This document shows positions 44,411-54,200 of a DNA stretch of 64,000 nucleotides, piece by piece. The DNA comes from Posidonia oceanica (Eukaryota; Streptophyta; Magnoliopsida; Alismatales; Posidoniaceae): NCBI GenBank assembly GCA_037176725.1, contig JAZBRS010000020.1, positions 58,618,001 through 58,682,000 on the forward strand. Reading direction: 5' to 3'. The position numbers were made by a program, and so were the translations under genes. Under the pieces are notes generated by a model that worked only from the letters and a program-made list of their open reading frames with translations, did not search any database and was not told the origin of the DNA. Numbering within the stretch: position 1 is the stretch's first letter; each line of letters opens with the position of its first letter.

Positions 44411-45886
44411 GTGAAAGGAATGACTGCTTTTGACAACACTCACCATGACGCTCTAGGGATTCTGATTATCCCTCTGGCTATCGGTCCGGTCGTCTTCAAC
44501 GTAGAATTCTATGTCGTCGACTTGAAGCCTAACTTCAATCTTCTGCTTGGGCGCCCTTGGCTCCACAAGCATCAGGTCCTTCCTTCGACCCTCCATCGAA
44601 TGATAAAGTACCGTCATGGCGATGATGTCATCGTCGTCATGGTGGAGAACTTTGAGAAGGAGCGGATTGAAGCAGTCACTCCCGTGTCTTCGCAATCTAT
44701 CCCGTTTGACCCCGAGACTTCTGAAGCCCTCTATCGCGTTAACCGGTGTGAGCCAGTTAACTTCGTTCCTGATCTTGAACGTGTCAACTCCTTGACCGTT
44801 CACAGCAATCCCTTTCGAATGGTCGAGAATGTATGTCACAGGTGGGGTTACACAAAGGGTACGCCACTCGGGCGTCACGGCCAAGGGATCGCAGAGCCGA
44901 TCGTAGCAGTGGAGCGAAGGAAGTCTGAAGGTCTCGGCTACGAACCAAAGCTCAACGAAGATCACTGCTTCCAGCTCAAAGATCGTGCACCAGCCATCCC
45001 CAGAGACCTCACTAACTTTACCAGTGCAGGAATTCTGGGATCAACCGACTACCAAGCCACAGCGTCGGTAGAGGATTGGGTGTGTATTGAGGACTACTAC
45101 TCAGTTGAGGAGCAGTCTGATGCAACAGAGGCAGTCCCAATCAACTCAGCAGAAACAATGGTCAGAGCAGAGGCCCCACAGTCAGTTTATTTAGCTCCCC
45201 CTCTGGTAGAAACAGCAGGCAGCTCAGCAGGCCCTGTGGCAGATGCAAGTTCTCATCCTTCAGCAGCCACATCAGTTCTTCAAGAACAGTCAGCAGCAAT
45301 GCAGGAGTCAGAGACACTCCTCTTGGCAGAACTAAGTATGCTACCAGCGGTCACAGACACATCAGTGCCACTGCCCCCGTCTCTGGAGGGGCAGTCTATC
45401 AACTCAGTCAGCAGCGTGGCCCAGCCCGCTCCTTCAGCATCATCTTCAGGAATGCAGCTGGCGCAGTCCGCTCCGCATTCTCCTGACAACCAGCAGCAGC
45501 TCTCATGGCAAGACCCTATGGCATCAGAAGCTGCGCTCTCTCAGTTACGGCCCGATACAAAAGGCCAACTGAGCACTACATTCTCCGGGCCCTTGAGCCC
45601 TCTGAAGAGCACCCCTGCTTACTCTTCCACAGTGACCCTGGAAGCTTATTCATCAGTAGCACCGCTGACTTGTCCATTTGGGCCTTCTACATCTGAACTG
45701 CCATCAGCGGACGCACCTGTGAACCAGATCATACAGACTCCAAGGGCGGCGATCCATCTTGCAGCCGGGCCAGTGCCGCAGGCCCCCGGCGCCTACTACG
45801 TCGACTCCCCCTCAGACGAAGAAGAAGGAGTGGCAATAGAAGCCCAGGTCGATTCTTGGATGTCCGACTTAGAGTTGCTTTATTAA
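44411..45886 (+). CDS. pol: protease C-terminal half, G-patch-like motif and linker, element A
   Basis: In frame with gag after the stop at 44387; the coding sequence really resumes at 44390. It begins with the rest of the retropepsin fold, including FNLLLGRPWLHKHQVLPSTL (about residues 42-61), the second conserved protease block. Around residues 138-165 there is a glycine-rich segment (RWGYTKGTPLGRHGQGIAEP) of G-patch type, common between protease and RT in this lineage. From ~250 the chain is a low-complexity Ala/Ser/Gln/Pro linker. It ends at TAA 45884, in the linker; the frame goes on to RT. Confidence 0.8.
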   Translation: MKGMTAFDNTHHDALGILIIPLAIGPVVFNVEFYVVDLKPNFNLLLGRPWLHKHQVLPSTLHRMIKYRHGDDVIVVMVENFEKERIEAVTPVSSQSIPFDPETSEALYRVNRCEPVNFVPDLERVNSLTVHSNPFRMVENVCHRWGYTKGTPLGRHGQGIAEPIVAVERRKSEGLGYEPKLNEDHCFQLKDRAPAIPRDLTNFTSAGILGSTDYQATASVEDWVCIEDYYSVEEQSDATEAVPINSAETMVRAEAPQSVYLAPPLVETAGSSAGPVADASSHPSAATSVLQEQSAAMQESETLLLAELSMLPAVTDTSVPLPPSLEGQSINSVSSVAQPAPSASSSGMQLAQSAPHSPDNQQQLSWQDPMASEAALSQLRPDTKGQLSTTFSGPLSPLKSTPAYSSTVTLEAYSSVAPLTCPFGPSTSELPSADAPVNQIIQTPRAAIHLAAGPVPQAPGAYYVDSPSDEEEGVAIEAQVDSWMSDLELLY

Positions 45887-45994
45887 GAACAACTCCAGTC
45901 AATAGCAGAAGACCTGGCAGACCATCAAGCTGCAGAAAGGAAAGGAAAAGCCGTAGTTACGGATCCTCTTCTGCAAGAGGACCATGCTTCTATC

Positions 45995-47956
45995 ATGGTC
46001 CTAGAAGACTCAGCAGCGCCGGACTCCCCTAGACCAGATGAGCTCATCACTCTTCAACCAGAAGGCGGGTCTAGGTGGTTTGTGCAACCCATGCCTCACC
46101 TGAGCAATGCATCAAGCGGCAGTGACCAGATCAGCCGCCAGTCCGGCATATCCTCCACGAGCACACTAGAAGACCCAGAGGGGGGAGCATCAGCAGTAAA
46201 TACAGCAGCAGCAGAGCAGAATGCCTCAGCAGCCTCAGCAGCACAGTCAGTAGAGCAGTCAGCAGTATCAGCAGTAGAGTCAGTTGAGCCCTCAGCAGAA
46301 TCAGCAGAGCACTCAGCAGAATCAGTCAGGTCAGAGCAAACAGCAGAAGGAGTTGCTGGGACGGAGGTCGCGCACCGAAGCTACAAGAATACTCGAGTAA
46401 GCGTGACCATCCTGAAGCGTCACCAGGGCCAAGCAGCGGAACACATGCACTCTTTCGACATCACAAGTCCCTCTTTTGAGAAAGAGATCCTCTCAGAACT
46501 TGTTGCTTATGGAGAAGAGGATGATACGGGCATAGATGAGACTGATGAACCTTTGCCCGAGTTCCGGCCCTATGACGACGACCCAGAAGGCCCCAACCTC
46601 CATGTTGAAGAAGAAACGGAGGTTGTTAACATTGGCACAGCTGAGGAAGTTAGAGAAGTTTGCATCAGTGCCCAGCTGTCCGCCCAGGCTCGAGCTGAAT
46701 TCATCACATTCCTGAAAGAATATGTGGATGTCTTCACCTGGAGTTATGAAGATATGGTCGGCCTTGACATAGAGATAGTGGTGCACAATCTGCCATTAAA
46801 TCCAGATGCCAAGCCAGTAAAGCAGAAGCTAAGAAGATGGCGACCGCAGTGGCTGCTCATGATCAAAGAAGAAATAATGAAGCAGCTTGGAGTCAACTTT
46901 CTGAAGGTCGTTCTTTACCCTGACTGGCTGGCAAACATTGTACCTGTGCCCAAGAAAGATGGCCAAATCCGGATCTGCATCGACTATAGGGACCTGAACA
47001 AGGCGAGTCCCAAGGACGACTTTCCATTGCCCCACATTGACGTCCTAGTCGACAATACAGCGGGCCACAAAATGCTCTCCTTCATGGACGGCTTCTCTGG
47101 ATACAATCAGATCAAGATGGTAGAAGAAGACATGGAAAAGACTTCATTCATCACCCCTTGGGGAGTCTTCTGCTACCAAGTCATGCCGTTCGGCCTGAAG
47201 AATGCTGGTGCAACCTATCAGAGGGCCATGACTGCGCTATTCCACGACCTCATGCACCAAGAAGTGGAGGTCTATGTAGACGATATGATTGCCAAAACCA
47301 AAGAGCCCGAGGATCATCTTGCCTGTCTCAGAAAGCTCTTTGACCGTCTACGGAAGTACAAGCTGCGCTTGAATCCCAAGAAGTGCGTATTCGGGGTATC
47401 TTCTGGCAAATTGCTCGGCTACATTGTTAGCCAAAGGGGGATTGAGGTGGACCCGTTGAAAGCACAAGCCATCGTGGACATGCCACCCCCCAGGACTGAA
47501 AAAGAAGTCAGAAGTCTGCTTGGGCGTTTACAATATATCAGTCGCTTCATTGCACAGCTTACGCCCATCTGTGAACCCATATTCAAGCTCTTGAAGAAGA
47601 ATGCGCAGATTCACTGGAGCGGGGAGTGTCAAGCCGCATTTGCCAAGATCAAGCAGCTGCTGACCAAGCCTCCTGTCCTGGTCCCGCCTACACCGGGGAG
47701 ACCCTTGCTTCTCTACCTTTCTACCACGCAACATTCCATGGGCGCCGTCTTGGGCCAGCATGACGAATCTGGTAGAAAGGAGCGCGCCATCTACTACCTG
47801 AGCAAGAAATTTAATGAATGTGAAGCCAGGTACACAACACTAGAGAAGACTTGCCTGTCCCTTGTCTGGGCTGCACAGAAGCTAAGGCACTACATGATGG
47901 CATACCCAGTGCAGCTCTTATGCCGGCATGATCCCATCAAATTCCTCTTTCAGTAG
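45995..47956 (+). CDS. pol: reverse transcriptase and RNase H, element A
   Basis: Same frame as the preceding part. Residues 1-140 are an acidic linker with AES/AVS repeats. The RT domain runs from ~270 (VKQKLRRWRP) with IRICIDYRDLNKASPKDDFPLP (~327-348), the FMDGFSGYNQI block (~365), the VMPFGLKNAGATYQRAM block and the catalytic YVDDM at nt 47273-47287. The thumb and connection follow. A gypsy-type RNase H begins near 565 (LLLYLSTTQHSMGAVL) with KKFNECEARYTTLEK. The frame stops at TAG 47954, just after RHDPIKFLFQ, where related proteins continue without a break. All RT catalytic residues are present. Confidence 0.9.
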   Translation: MVLEDSAAPDSPRPDELITLQPEGGSRWFVQPMPHLSNASSGSDQISRQSGISSTSTLEDPEGGASAVNTAAAEQNASAASAAQSVEQSAVSAVESVEPSAESAEHSAESVRSEQTAEGVAGTEVAHRSYKNTRVSVTILKRHQGQAAEHMHSFDITSPSFEKEILSELVAYGEEDDTGIDETDEPLPEFRPYDDDPEGPNLHVEEETEVVNIGTAEEVREVCISAQLSAQARAEFITFLKEYVDVFTWSYEDMVGLDIEIVVHNLPLNPDAKPVKQKLRRWRPQWLLMIKEEIMKQLGVNFLKVVLYPDWLANIVPVPKKDGQIRICIDYRDLNKASPKDDFPLPHIDVLVDNTAGHKMLSFMDGFSGYNQIKMVEEDMEKTSFITPWGVFCYQVMPFGLKNAGATYQRAMTALFHDLMHQEVEVYVDDMIAKTKEPEDHLACLRKLFDRLRKYKLRLNPKKCVFGVSSGKLLGYIVSQRGIEVDPLKAQAIVDMPPPRTEKEVRSLLGRLQYISRFIAQLTPICEPIFKLLKKNAQIHWSGECQAAFAKIKQLLTKPPVLVPPTPGRPLLLYLSTTQHSMGAVLGQHDESGRKERAIYYLSKKFNECEARYTTLEKTCLSLVWAAQKLRHYMMAYPVQLLCRHDPIKFLFQ

Positions 47957-47962
47957 CCGGCC

Positions 47963-48331
47963 ATGGTGGGCAGATGTGCTAAGTGGCAGGTGTTATTGTC
48001 CCAGTACGACATCACATTTGTCACACAGAAATCCATGAAGGGTCAAGCAATGGCAGACCATCTTGCTAACCTCCCTCTGCCTGAATACCAACCCCTCCAG
48101 ACGCAGTTTCCTGATGAAGACATTCTCTTTGCAATGGAGGACTCTGAGCAGAAAGATCTTGAAGAAGCAGAGGAATGGCAGCTCTACTTTGATGGTGCAG
48201 TCAACAAGAAGGGCCGAGGCGTAGGCGCAGTGCTGACCACGCCCCAAGGACAGATGACTCCTTTCGCAAGGAAGCTGACTTTCACCTGCACAAACAACGA
48301 AGCAGAGTATGAAGCGTGCATCCTGGGGTAG
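47963..48331 (+). CDS. pol: second (plant/archaeal-type) RNase H, N-terminal part, element A
   Basis: In frame after the stop at 47954. After the tail of the first RNase H (KWQVLLSQYDITFVTQKSMKG) and a short tether comes a second RNase H: WQLYFDGAVNKKGRGVGAVL with the first catalytic Asp, and NNEAEYEACILG with the Glu. A second, non-retroviral RNase H is a hallmark of the Tat lineage. The frame ends at TAG 48329, inside the helix after the Glu; the domain continues in frame. Confidence 0.85.
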   Translation: MVGRCAKWQVLLSQYDITFVTQKSMKGQAMADHLANLPLPEYQPLQTQFPDEDILFAMEDSEQKDLEEAEEWQLYFDGAVNKKGRGVGAVLTTPQGQMTPFARKLTFTCTNNEAEYEACILG

Positions 48332-48367
48332 AAAGTCGCCCTTGAGCATGAGGCGCAGAAGCTGCAT

Positions 48368-49057
48368 GTGCACGGCGATGCCATGCTGGTGATTTCTCAA
48401 GTGAACGGCGATTGGAAGACAAAAGATCCCAAGCTTGTGCCGTATCACGAACACCTGCTGAGGCTGATGGAAAAATTCAAGAGCATCCGCTTCACGTACC
48501 TGGACAGAGCAAAGAACGCGTATGCAGACGCGCTAGCAACTCTGGCATCCTGGCTCACCATTTTAGAAGACAGCACTGTGGATGTATCAGTCACTCGCAC
48601 TGAACAGCCTGCATACTGCATGAGCATAGAGGAAGCGGATCCCGCAGAGGGGCAGCCCTGGTATCAAGACATAAAATCCTTCCTGGAGTCTGGTAGCTTT
48701 CCTCCTGATACCACGGCAGCAGACAAGAGAACTTTGGCGTGTCTGGAGTCAAAGTATGTGTTAGGGGCTGGGCAGCTGTACAGAAGGTCATACAATCAGA
48801 TGCTACTACGCTGCCTGAACAAATCGGAGGCTGACACGCTGATGCTCCAAGTGCATGCGGGGACCTATGGCCCGCACATGAACGGTGTCCTCCGAGCCAA
48901 GAAGATCATGCTGCAAGGTTATTTCTGGCAGACCATGGAAGCCGACTGCTGCCGGTTCGTGCGTAGATGCCACAACTGTCAAATCCATGGTAACTTTATC
49001 AAGGCCCCTCCACATCAGCTGCACAACATGTCTTCGCCATGGCCTTTCTCCATCTAG
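48368..49057 (+). CDS. pol: plant-type RNase H C-terminal part and integrase N-terminal domain, element A
   Basis: In frame with the preceding part. It starts in HGDAMLVISQVNGDWKTKD (third RNase H Asp) and passes RAKNAYADALATLAS (last acidic residue). After a linker, integrase begins with the HHCC zinc-binding domain: HAGTYGPHMNGV ... YFWQTMEADCCRFVRRCHNC (about residues 157-206). The frame ends at TAG 49055, immediately before the integrase core (...SPWPFSI stop GIDVIG...). Confidence 0.85.
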   Translation: MHGDAMLVISQVNGDWKTKDPKLVPYHEHLLRLMEKFKSIRFTYLDRAKNAYADALATLASWLTILEDSTVDVSVTRTEQPAYCMSIEEADPAEGQPWYQDIKSFLESGSFPPDTTAADKRTLACLESKYVLGAGQLYRRSYNQMLLRCLNKSEADTLMLQVHAGTYGPHMNGVLRAKKIMLQGYFWQTMEADCCRFVRRCHNCQIHGNFIKAPPHQLHNMSSPWPFSI

Positions 49058-49144
49058 GGGATCGATGTCATTGGCGCCATCCACCCTGCTGCTTCAAATG
49101 GTCATCGTTACATTCTGGTAGCGATCGATTACTTTACCAAGTGG

Positions 49145-49900
49145 GTGGAAGCAGCCTCTTACAGGACAGTCACCGCTGCGGCAACAGAAAAATTTATCAG
49201 AAACAATATTGTTGCCCGATATGGGGTCCTGCACTCTGTCATCTCTGATAACGGCTCAAACTTCATTGCCAAAAGGATCGAAGAATACCTGCAAAGTCTC
49301 AAGATCAAGCACCATCGATCCTCGCCCTATCGGCCTCAGATGAACGGAGCAGTGGAATCTGCAAACAAGAACATTGTCAAGATCCTGAAGAAAATGGCAG
49401 AAATCCACAAGGATTGGCACGACAAGCTCCCGTACGCGCTCTGGGCGTACAGGACATCAATCCGGACCTCTACAGGAGCCACCCCGTACTCTCTGGTGTA
49501 CGGCATGGAAGCGGTGTTACCTGTTGAAGTGGAAATCCCCTCTCTGCGGATCCTACGGGAAGCTGAGTTGGAAGAAGCAGAATGGGTCGAAGACCGCTGC
49601 GTCCAACTAAACCTGATTGATGAGCGTAGATTGCAAGCCATGCACAACGCTCGCTGCTATCAAAAGCGAATGGCCAGAGCATTCTTGAAGAAGGTCCAGC
49701 CAAGAAGCTTCCAGCCAGGGGACCTTGTCTTGCGCGCCATTCATTTGCCTGACGGTCGAGGGAAATTCCGACCCAATTGGCGTGGCCCCTTTGTGGTCAA
49801 GCAGATCTTTTCGGGAGGCACTGTAACCTTCGAGGATATGGACCAGGTCGAGCAGTCTGAGACCGTCAACCTCTGCTATCTGAAGAAATACTATCAGTAG
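49145..49900 (+). CDS. pol: integrase catalytic core and C-terminal domain, element A
   Basis: In frame; true coding resumes at 49058, so the first catalytic Asp (GIDVIG, about 49061) lies before this ATG. Seen here: the rest of the core with VISDNGSNF (second Asp, about residues 32-40), RSSPYRPQMNGAVESANKN (Glu, about residues 58-76), WAYRTSIRTSTGATPYSLVYG, and a C-terminal domain with FQPGDLVLR and NWRGPFVV ending LCYLKKYYQ. It inserts the cDNA into nuclear DNA. No chromodomain is seen, as expected for Tat. The stop TAG at 49898 is the natural end. Confidence 0.9.
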   Translation: MEAASYRTVTAAATEKFIRNNIVARYGVLHSVISDNGSNFIAKRIEEYLQSLKIKHHRSSPYRPQMNGAVESANKNIVKILKKMAEIHKDWHDKLPYALWAYRTSIRTSTGATPYSLVYGMEAVLPVEVEIPSLRILREAELEEAEWVEDRCVQLNLIDERRLQAMHNARCYQKRMARAFLKKVQPRSFQPGDLVLRAIHLPDGRGKFRPNWRGPFVVKQIFSGGTVTFEDMDQVEQSETVNLCYLKKYYQ

Positions 49901-51325
49901 CCGAAAGCGGCCCCGTTGCAGATGCCCTTCTCCCACCTGCACTTGCATTCTCGCCTTCTTGCTTCAACTCTACTTCAAATCATCATCGTCATCCTTTCAA
50001 CTCTTGCATTCTTTCTTTTCAAATCATCATCATCATCCTCTCGAACATCGCATCTTCTGCCCGGTGATGACAACCGGAAGTGCTTGCCTACTCTGGAAGG
50101 AGTCACCCTGCCTCACCTGGCACTACTTAGATGTCTTAGCAAGTGAGGGAGCCACCACCAATAAGGACAGGCGAACTGCCCAATCTCACAAAGACATACA
50201 CCTCTGAGGGAGAAAAAATGTTAGGTTGTGAGCTTGAAAAAAAAGTGAGAATAGACATCTAGGTTTGGGCACCTCCAAGGAACAGAAGACGAAGACAGAA
50301 GCCGGCCCTAGAGATAGGGGTGTGCAGTCTAACCCTGCTCCTTCTACCCATCACACAGCAGACCCAAAGCCTAAATCCATTACAATTCAAGCATCCTTCT
50401 TTTGCCGCCAGAATGGGGATAGCAAAAGCCTGAAAAAAAAAGAGGAAAAAGATCAAACAAAAAAAAAGAAGAGAAAAAAAAAGAAAAGAGAGATAGAACA
50501 AAAACAAAAACAAAAAAAAAGGAGAAAAGCAAGCAAAACAAAAAAAAGAAGAAGAAAAGGGCAAAGGTAGCCCGAAAAACACAGGCACCGCTATCCCCCA
50601 TACTTTACTAGAGATCCCCAGCATGTCAAGCCTGAAAAAGGGGTCTACCACATTCTCCCAAGAGCAAAACACATACCTTCTCCTAGCTAGGGGCAGAGAA
50701 AGACTGCATACCTATGAGGGAGAAACCTTTCAAAAAAGAGAGAGCTGAAAGAATAGGTGTAGGTCCTGAGAGTGCGGCCAGTAGCCTGTCCTCACCACAT
50801 CACCACCTATAATGCCAACAACCTGTTCCAGAGCGCCACCAATAAGCCGAGAGTCTGAGTAGGGCCCAGTGAGTCAAGGACCACTCCCTTCCTCTGCGGC
50901 AGGCACCAAAGCACTCCGTACGCTGAGGGCACTCAAGCATCCACCCAAGCATACCCACCCATTCAAGCATACTTACTCACCCAATAATATTCATCCTCAT
51001 AAGCATATCACTAGCATCTTGCATTCATGCATCTTCCTTCTTTCCTTTCCCCTTCCGCCAATCTCTCCGCTCTGCAATCCGCTCAGGCCCTGAGACAGTA
51101 CTTCTCCCCAGCAGAGGCACATCGGCGACACTCAAGCTGCGTTGGTCCAGATTTCCTGCCAACCCTCGCCCCCGTGTCCGCAAGACTGCTGCAGAATCCC
51201 CTGCTTATCAGTGCTTAATTACTATGTTCTGTTAGTACTTTGCCTAGATGCATATGGAACTACTTTTTTAGTCTCAGTTTCTGCTTGCTGTCAGTGATTA
51301 CATACCTGCGAGATCTGACTGTTTA
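49901..51325 (+). other. spacer between integrase and extra ORF, element A
   Basis: 1.4 kb without a convincing gene. It contains an A/G-rich run at 50430-50560 (whose Lys-rich and Phe-rich frames are artefacts) and two similar stretches with (t/g)gagggagaaa (50205, 50717). It could hold a promoter or splice acceptor for the downstream ORF; none is clear. A pyrimidine/CAG at 51340 (ccttgcag) is a weak candidate. Confidence 0.6.
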
Positions 51326-52585
51326 TTGATAGCAAGTACCTCAAGCCTTGCAGTAATCAGCCTGTCTTCTGCAACCAGTGCAATGGGTTTTCCTACTCTG
51401 CTGACTCCCGCACATTGCTCGGAAACCCTGCGAGAGTGGATCAGCAAGCTCACTCAGAAAGACTGTGAAAAGTTGCGCCTGTGGGGCATACCAACCAAGC
51501 TGCTAAAGGCTGCTGATGTAAAGGTCAGCCGTCACCTTCTGTGTGCCGCCGCAAGATTCTGGAAGCCGGCGCATCATGTCTTCCGCTTCAACAAAACTGA
51601 GCTGACACCTACACTGGAAGAGGTGCGTCGGATATGCGGCTTTTCGAAGATCTTGGGGCCGCCTGTTTTCATGAGGCGCGACGGATATCTCCGGGTCCTG
51701 AACCAACTGACTGGGCTCTCCACTCAAGCCTGCCAACAGCACCTGATCTGCACCAGTGGACCAGTGCCTATGCTTCGCCTTGCACACTTTGATGATATCT
51801 TGAACAAGCGTGCTGACCTCGGAGATGAGCTGTGGCTCCGAGGGTTCGTCATCCGCTTTCTGGGCGAGATAATCTTTACTCATGGCCGACTGACAGTGGC
51901 CATCGAGGTCGTAGAGATTGCACTAGCTATGGTGACCCAGCACATAGATCTGACACCAGTTGTCTTGGCAGAGACTTATCGCGGGCTGGACCGCATTTCT
52001 CATTGCTGCCGCCACTTCCACGGATGCGGAGCACTTATACAAGTCTGGCTGACCGCGCACTTAGAGATGGACCTTCTGCGCCCTCAAGTGCATGCTTTCG
52101 AAGCCTACTGCAGCAGCGCCCGTACCAGAGCAGACAAGAGCGTCAAAGAAGAGTACGAGAGGTTGTCAGCACTGACTGACGACGCTGTGATCTGGCACAT
52201 CGTTCCCTCTGCAGCAGAGCCATTCACAATCTTCTTCAACGCGCGTGACACGCGGCTGATCATTCTTCCAAGCTTCACAGCAGGCGTAGAGTACCATCCA
52301 ATCAGGGTCATGCGCCAGTTCGGCTTCCAGCAGGGCGCCTTCATTGATAGTACAGCGCCCGAGCTTCTACAGACTTATCCTCTCAGCACCACTGCCCCAA
52401 CCCAGAAGCTTGCTAGTCTGATGCAGCATGGGGTCCAATCTACAGACGTTGCAGCTGTGAGAGGTACTGGATGCACTCCTGATTATGAAGCCGAAGTCCG
52501 ACAGCTCTGGCCAATCACTGAAATTCCGCCAGGCGGCCCCTTATTCCCCGACTCCAGGCAGCCAAAGAAGGCCTGGGTTGACTAG
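51326..52585 (+). CDS. Extra ORF: plant mobile domain/DUF7745-like protein carried by element A
   Basis: Intact 419-residue ORF, sense strand, between integrase and the tail. Met 51326 gives the longest form; Met 51383 (MGFPTLL) is also possible. The chain is mixed alpha-helical, with no signal peptide or membrane segment and no retroviral envelope trait. Features seen: ARFWKPAHHVFRFNKTELTP followed by TLEEVRRICGFSKILG (about residues 74-109), a helix ending LRGFVIRFLGEIIF (~173-186), DLTPVVLAETYRGLDRISHC, and GALIQVWLTAHLEM (~234-247). The order F-W-x-P..F-x-F-x3-E-L-x-P-TLEE and, later, LA-x-TY..W-L-x-AH matches my knowledge of the DUF7745/plant mobile domain-type proteins found in plant genomes and some transposons. 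That is family recognition, not a search result. Role in the element unknown. Confidence 0.75.
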   Translation: MIASTSSLAVISLSSATSAMGFPTLLTPAHCSETLREWISKLTQKDCEKLRLWGIPTKLLKAADVKVSRHLLCAAARFWKPAHHVFRFNKTELTPTLEEVRRICGFSKILGPPVFMRRDGYLRVLNQLTGLSTQACQQHLICTSGPVPMLRLAHFDDILNKRADLGDELWLRGFVIRFLGEIIFTHGRLTVAIEVVEIALAMVTQHIDLTPVVLAETYRGLDRISHCCRHFHGCGALIQVWLTAHLEMDLLRPQVHAFEAYCSSARTRADKSVKEEYERLSALTDDAVIWHIVPSAAEPFTIFFNARDTRLIILPSFTAGVEYHPIRVMRQFGFQQGAFIDSTAPELLQTYPLSTTAPTQKLASLMQHGVQSTDVAAVRGTGCTPDYEAEVRQLWPITEIPPGGPLFPDSRQPKKAWVD

Positions 52586-52889
52586 GCCCTTGTGCGACCA
52601 TCATGTGGTCATCTTTCAAATTGTGCTGTACTTTTCTGGCCTGCCACAGGCATTGTACTTATCAAAATCATGTCAATGAAAACTGTTTCTGCTTTCTGCT
52701 TGCACATCAAGACTCTTTGCTGCATTGCATATCATCATCATCACTATCTTGGGCCCTCTAATCAGACTTGCAGACATCCCAGCGCGGCGAAGTCCTCAGC
52801 ACCCAATCCGGGGCCCAGAGCATCTGCGGGCCCGCAACACCAAGCTCCGCCGTCTGGCGTCTCCAGCTGGTCATCCCCGGCTGGACCAC

Positions 52890-53870
52890 TGTCCTCTGCG
52901 AGCTGGCACCCCAAACTGCCCGGCGAAAGGTCCGTCAACCTGTCATCCTCCTCAGCTGTTCATCCTCAGCTGAGTCCCTTGCGGGCTGGCACCCCAAACT
53001 GCCCGGCGAAAGGTCTGTCAACCTGTCATCCTCCTCAGCTGTTCATCCTCAGCTGGGTCCCTTGCGGGCTGGCACCCCAAATTGCTCGGCGATGGGTCCG
53101 TCAACCTATCATCCATCCACTCGCTTATCTGTCTTTGCATCCTGATGCCAGGGGCGCATCGGCCATCCCCTGGTATCATCCTGATACCAGGGGCATCTTT
53201 TGGCCGCCCTGCGGTATCATCCCCAGCTGATCATCCCCAGCTAAGTCCTCTTCTCGACTGGTCATCCCCAGTCGAGTCCCCAGTTGGTCGCCCCCAGCTG
53301 GATCATTATCTCTGCGGGCTGGCACCCCAAACTGCTCGGCGAAAGGTCCGTCAACCTGACACTCTTCTCGGCTGGTCACCCCAGCTGAGTCCCTAGCTGA
53401 TCGCCCTCAGCTGAATCCCTTGCGGGCTGGCACCCCAAACTGCTCGGCAAAAGGTCCGTCAACCTGACGCTCTTCTCGGCTGGTCACCCCCAGCTAAGTC
53501 CCCAGCTGATCGCCCTCAGCTGAACCCCTTGCGGGCTAGCACCCCAAACTGCTCGGCGAAAGGTCCGTCAACCTGACGCTCTTCTCGGCTGGTCACCCCA
53601 GCTGAGTCCCTAGCTGATCGCCCTCAGTTGAATCCCTTGCGGGCTGGCACCCCAAACTGCTCGGCAAAAGGTCCGTCAACCTGACGCTCTTCTCGGCTGG
53701 TCACCCCCAGCTGAGTCCCCAGCTGATCGCCCTCAGCTGAATCCCTTGCAGGCTGGCACCCCAAACTGCTCGGCGAAAGGTCCGTCAACCTGACGCTCTT
53801 CTCGGCTGGTCATCTCCAGCTGATCGCCCTCAGCTGAGTCCCTTGCGGGCTGGTACCCCAAACTACTCGT
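52890..53870 (+). repeat. ~110-bp tandem repeats in tail of A
   Basis: About nine copies beginning gctggcaccccaaactgctc and containing ggcgaaaggtccgtcaacct and ctcagctga segments. It is the reverse complement of the GCAG/CTGC + ACGGACC hairpin units in B and C (which lie on the other strand), so the arrays are the same family in element sense. Confidence 0.85.
53135..53220 (+). repeat. GATACCAGGGG inverted repeats in tail of A
   Basis: Copies of GATACCAGGGG facing CCCCTGGTATC with 10-20 nt between. Further copies at 53910-53990, plus CCTATGACG/CGTCATGGG at about 54002-54027. The same motif is in the tails of B and C. Confidence 0.7.
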
Positions 53871-54049
53871 CTGACAAGCACGACACTCTTGTCATCACTC
53901 TCTGCTTTTGATGCCAAGGACGCGCTGGCCAACCCCTGGTGTCGTCCCGACACCAGGGGCATCTTTTGATCGCCCCTTGGTATCATTCCTTCCTTCTTTC
54001 CCCTATGACGTTCCTGGCGTCATGGGATGATTTCTTCTCATCATTCCCT

Positions 54050-54200
54050 GATCCCTTCTTTGCCGGCCGATAAGTCCGATATCTTATCATTCTCATCATT
54101 CCCTTATCTCTTCTTTGCCGGCCGATAAGTCCGATATCTTATCATTCTCATCATTCCCTCATCCCCTCTTTGCCGGCCGATAAGTCCGATATCTTATCAA
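54050..54200 (+). repeat. GATAAG-TCCGATAT-CTTATC hairpin repeats (A)
   Basis: Three copies of tttgccggccgataag + tccgatatcttatc with flanking tcatcattccc; a fourth is at about 54952-54985. Confidence 0.8.

Larger units (their letters stand above)
41078..49900 (+). pseudogene. gag-pol: gag-pol polyprotein of element A, one frame with five stops
   Basis: The whole polyprotein lies in a single frame, about 2,940 codons: gag, protease, RT, RNase H, plant-type RNase H, integrase. It is broken only by nonsense codons: TAA 44387, TAA 45884, TAG 47954, TAG 48329, TAG 49055. No frameshift is seen, and domain homology continues across every stop. Parts are described separately below. In nature such a frame yields structural proteins (gag) and the enzymes for reverse transcription and integration in cytoplasmic particles and the nucleus. 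As it stands, no full polyprotein can be made without readthrough. Each of the stops could arise from one C-to-T or G-to-A change. Confidence 0.9.

Noticed and set aside
50265..50672. Lys-rich (plus) and Phe-rich (minus) ORFs after integrase
   Set aside because: Produced by an A/G-rich run at 50430-50560.
51326..52585. Retroviral envelope gene, because of its position after integrase
   Set aside because: No signal peptide, no transmembrane segment and no glycoprotein traits; motifs fit a plant mobile domain/DUF7745-like protein instead.
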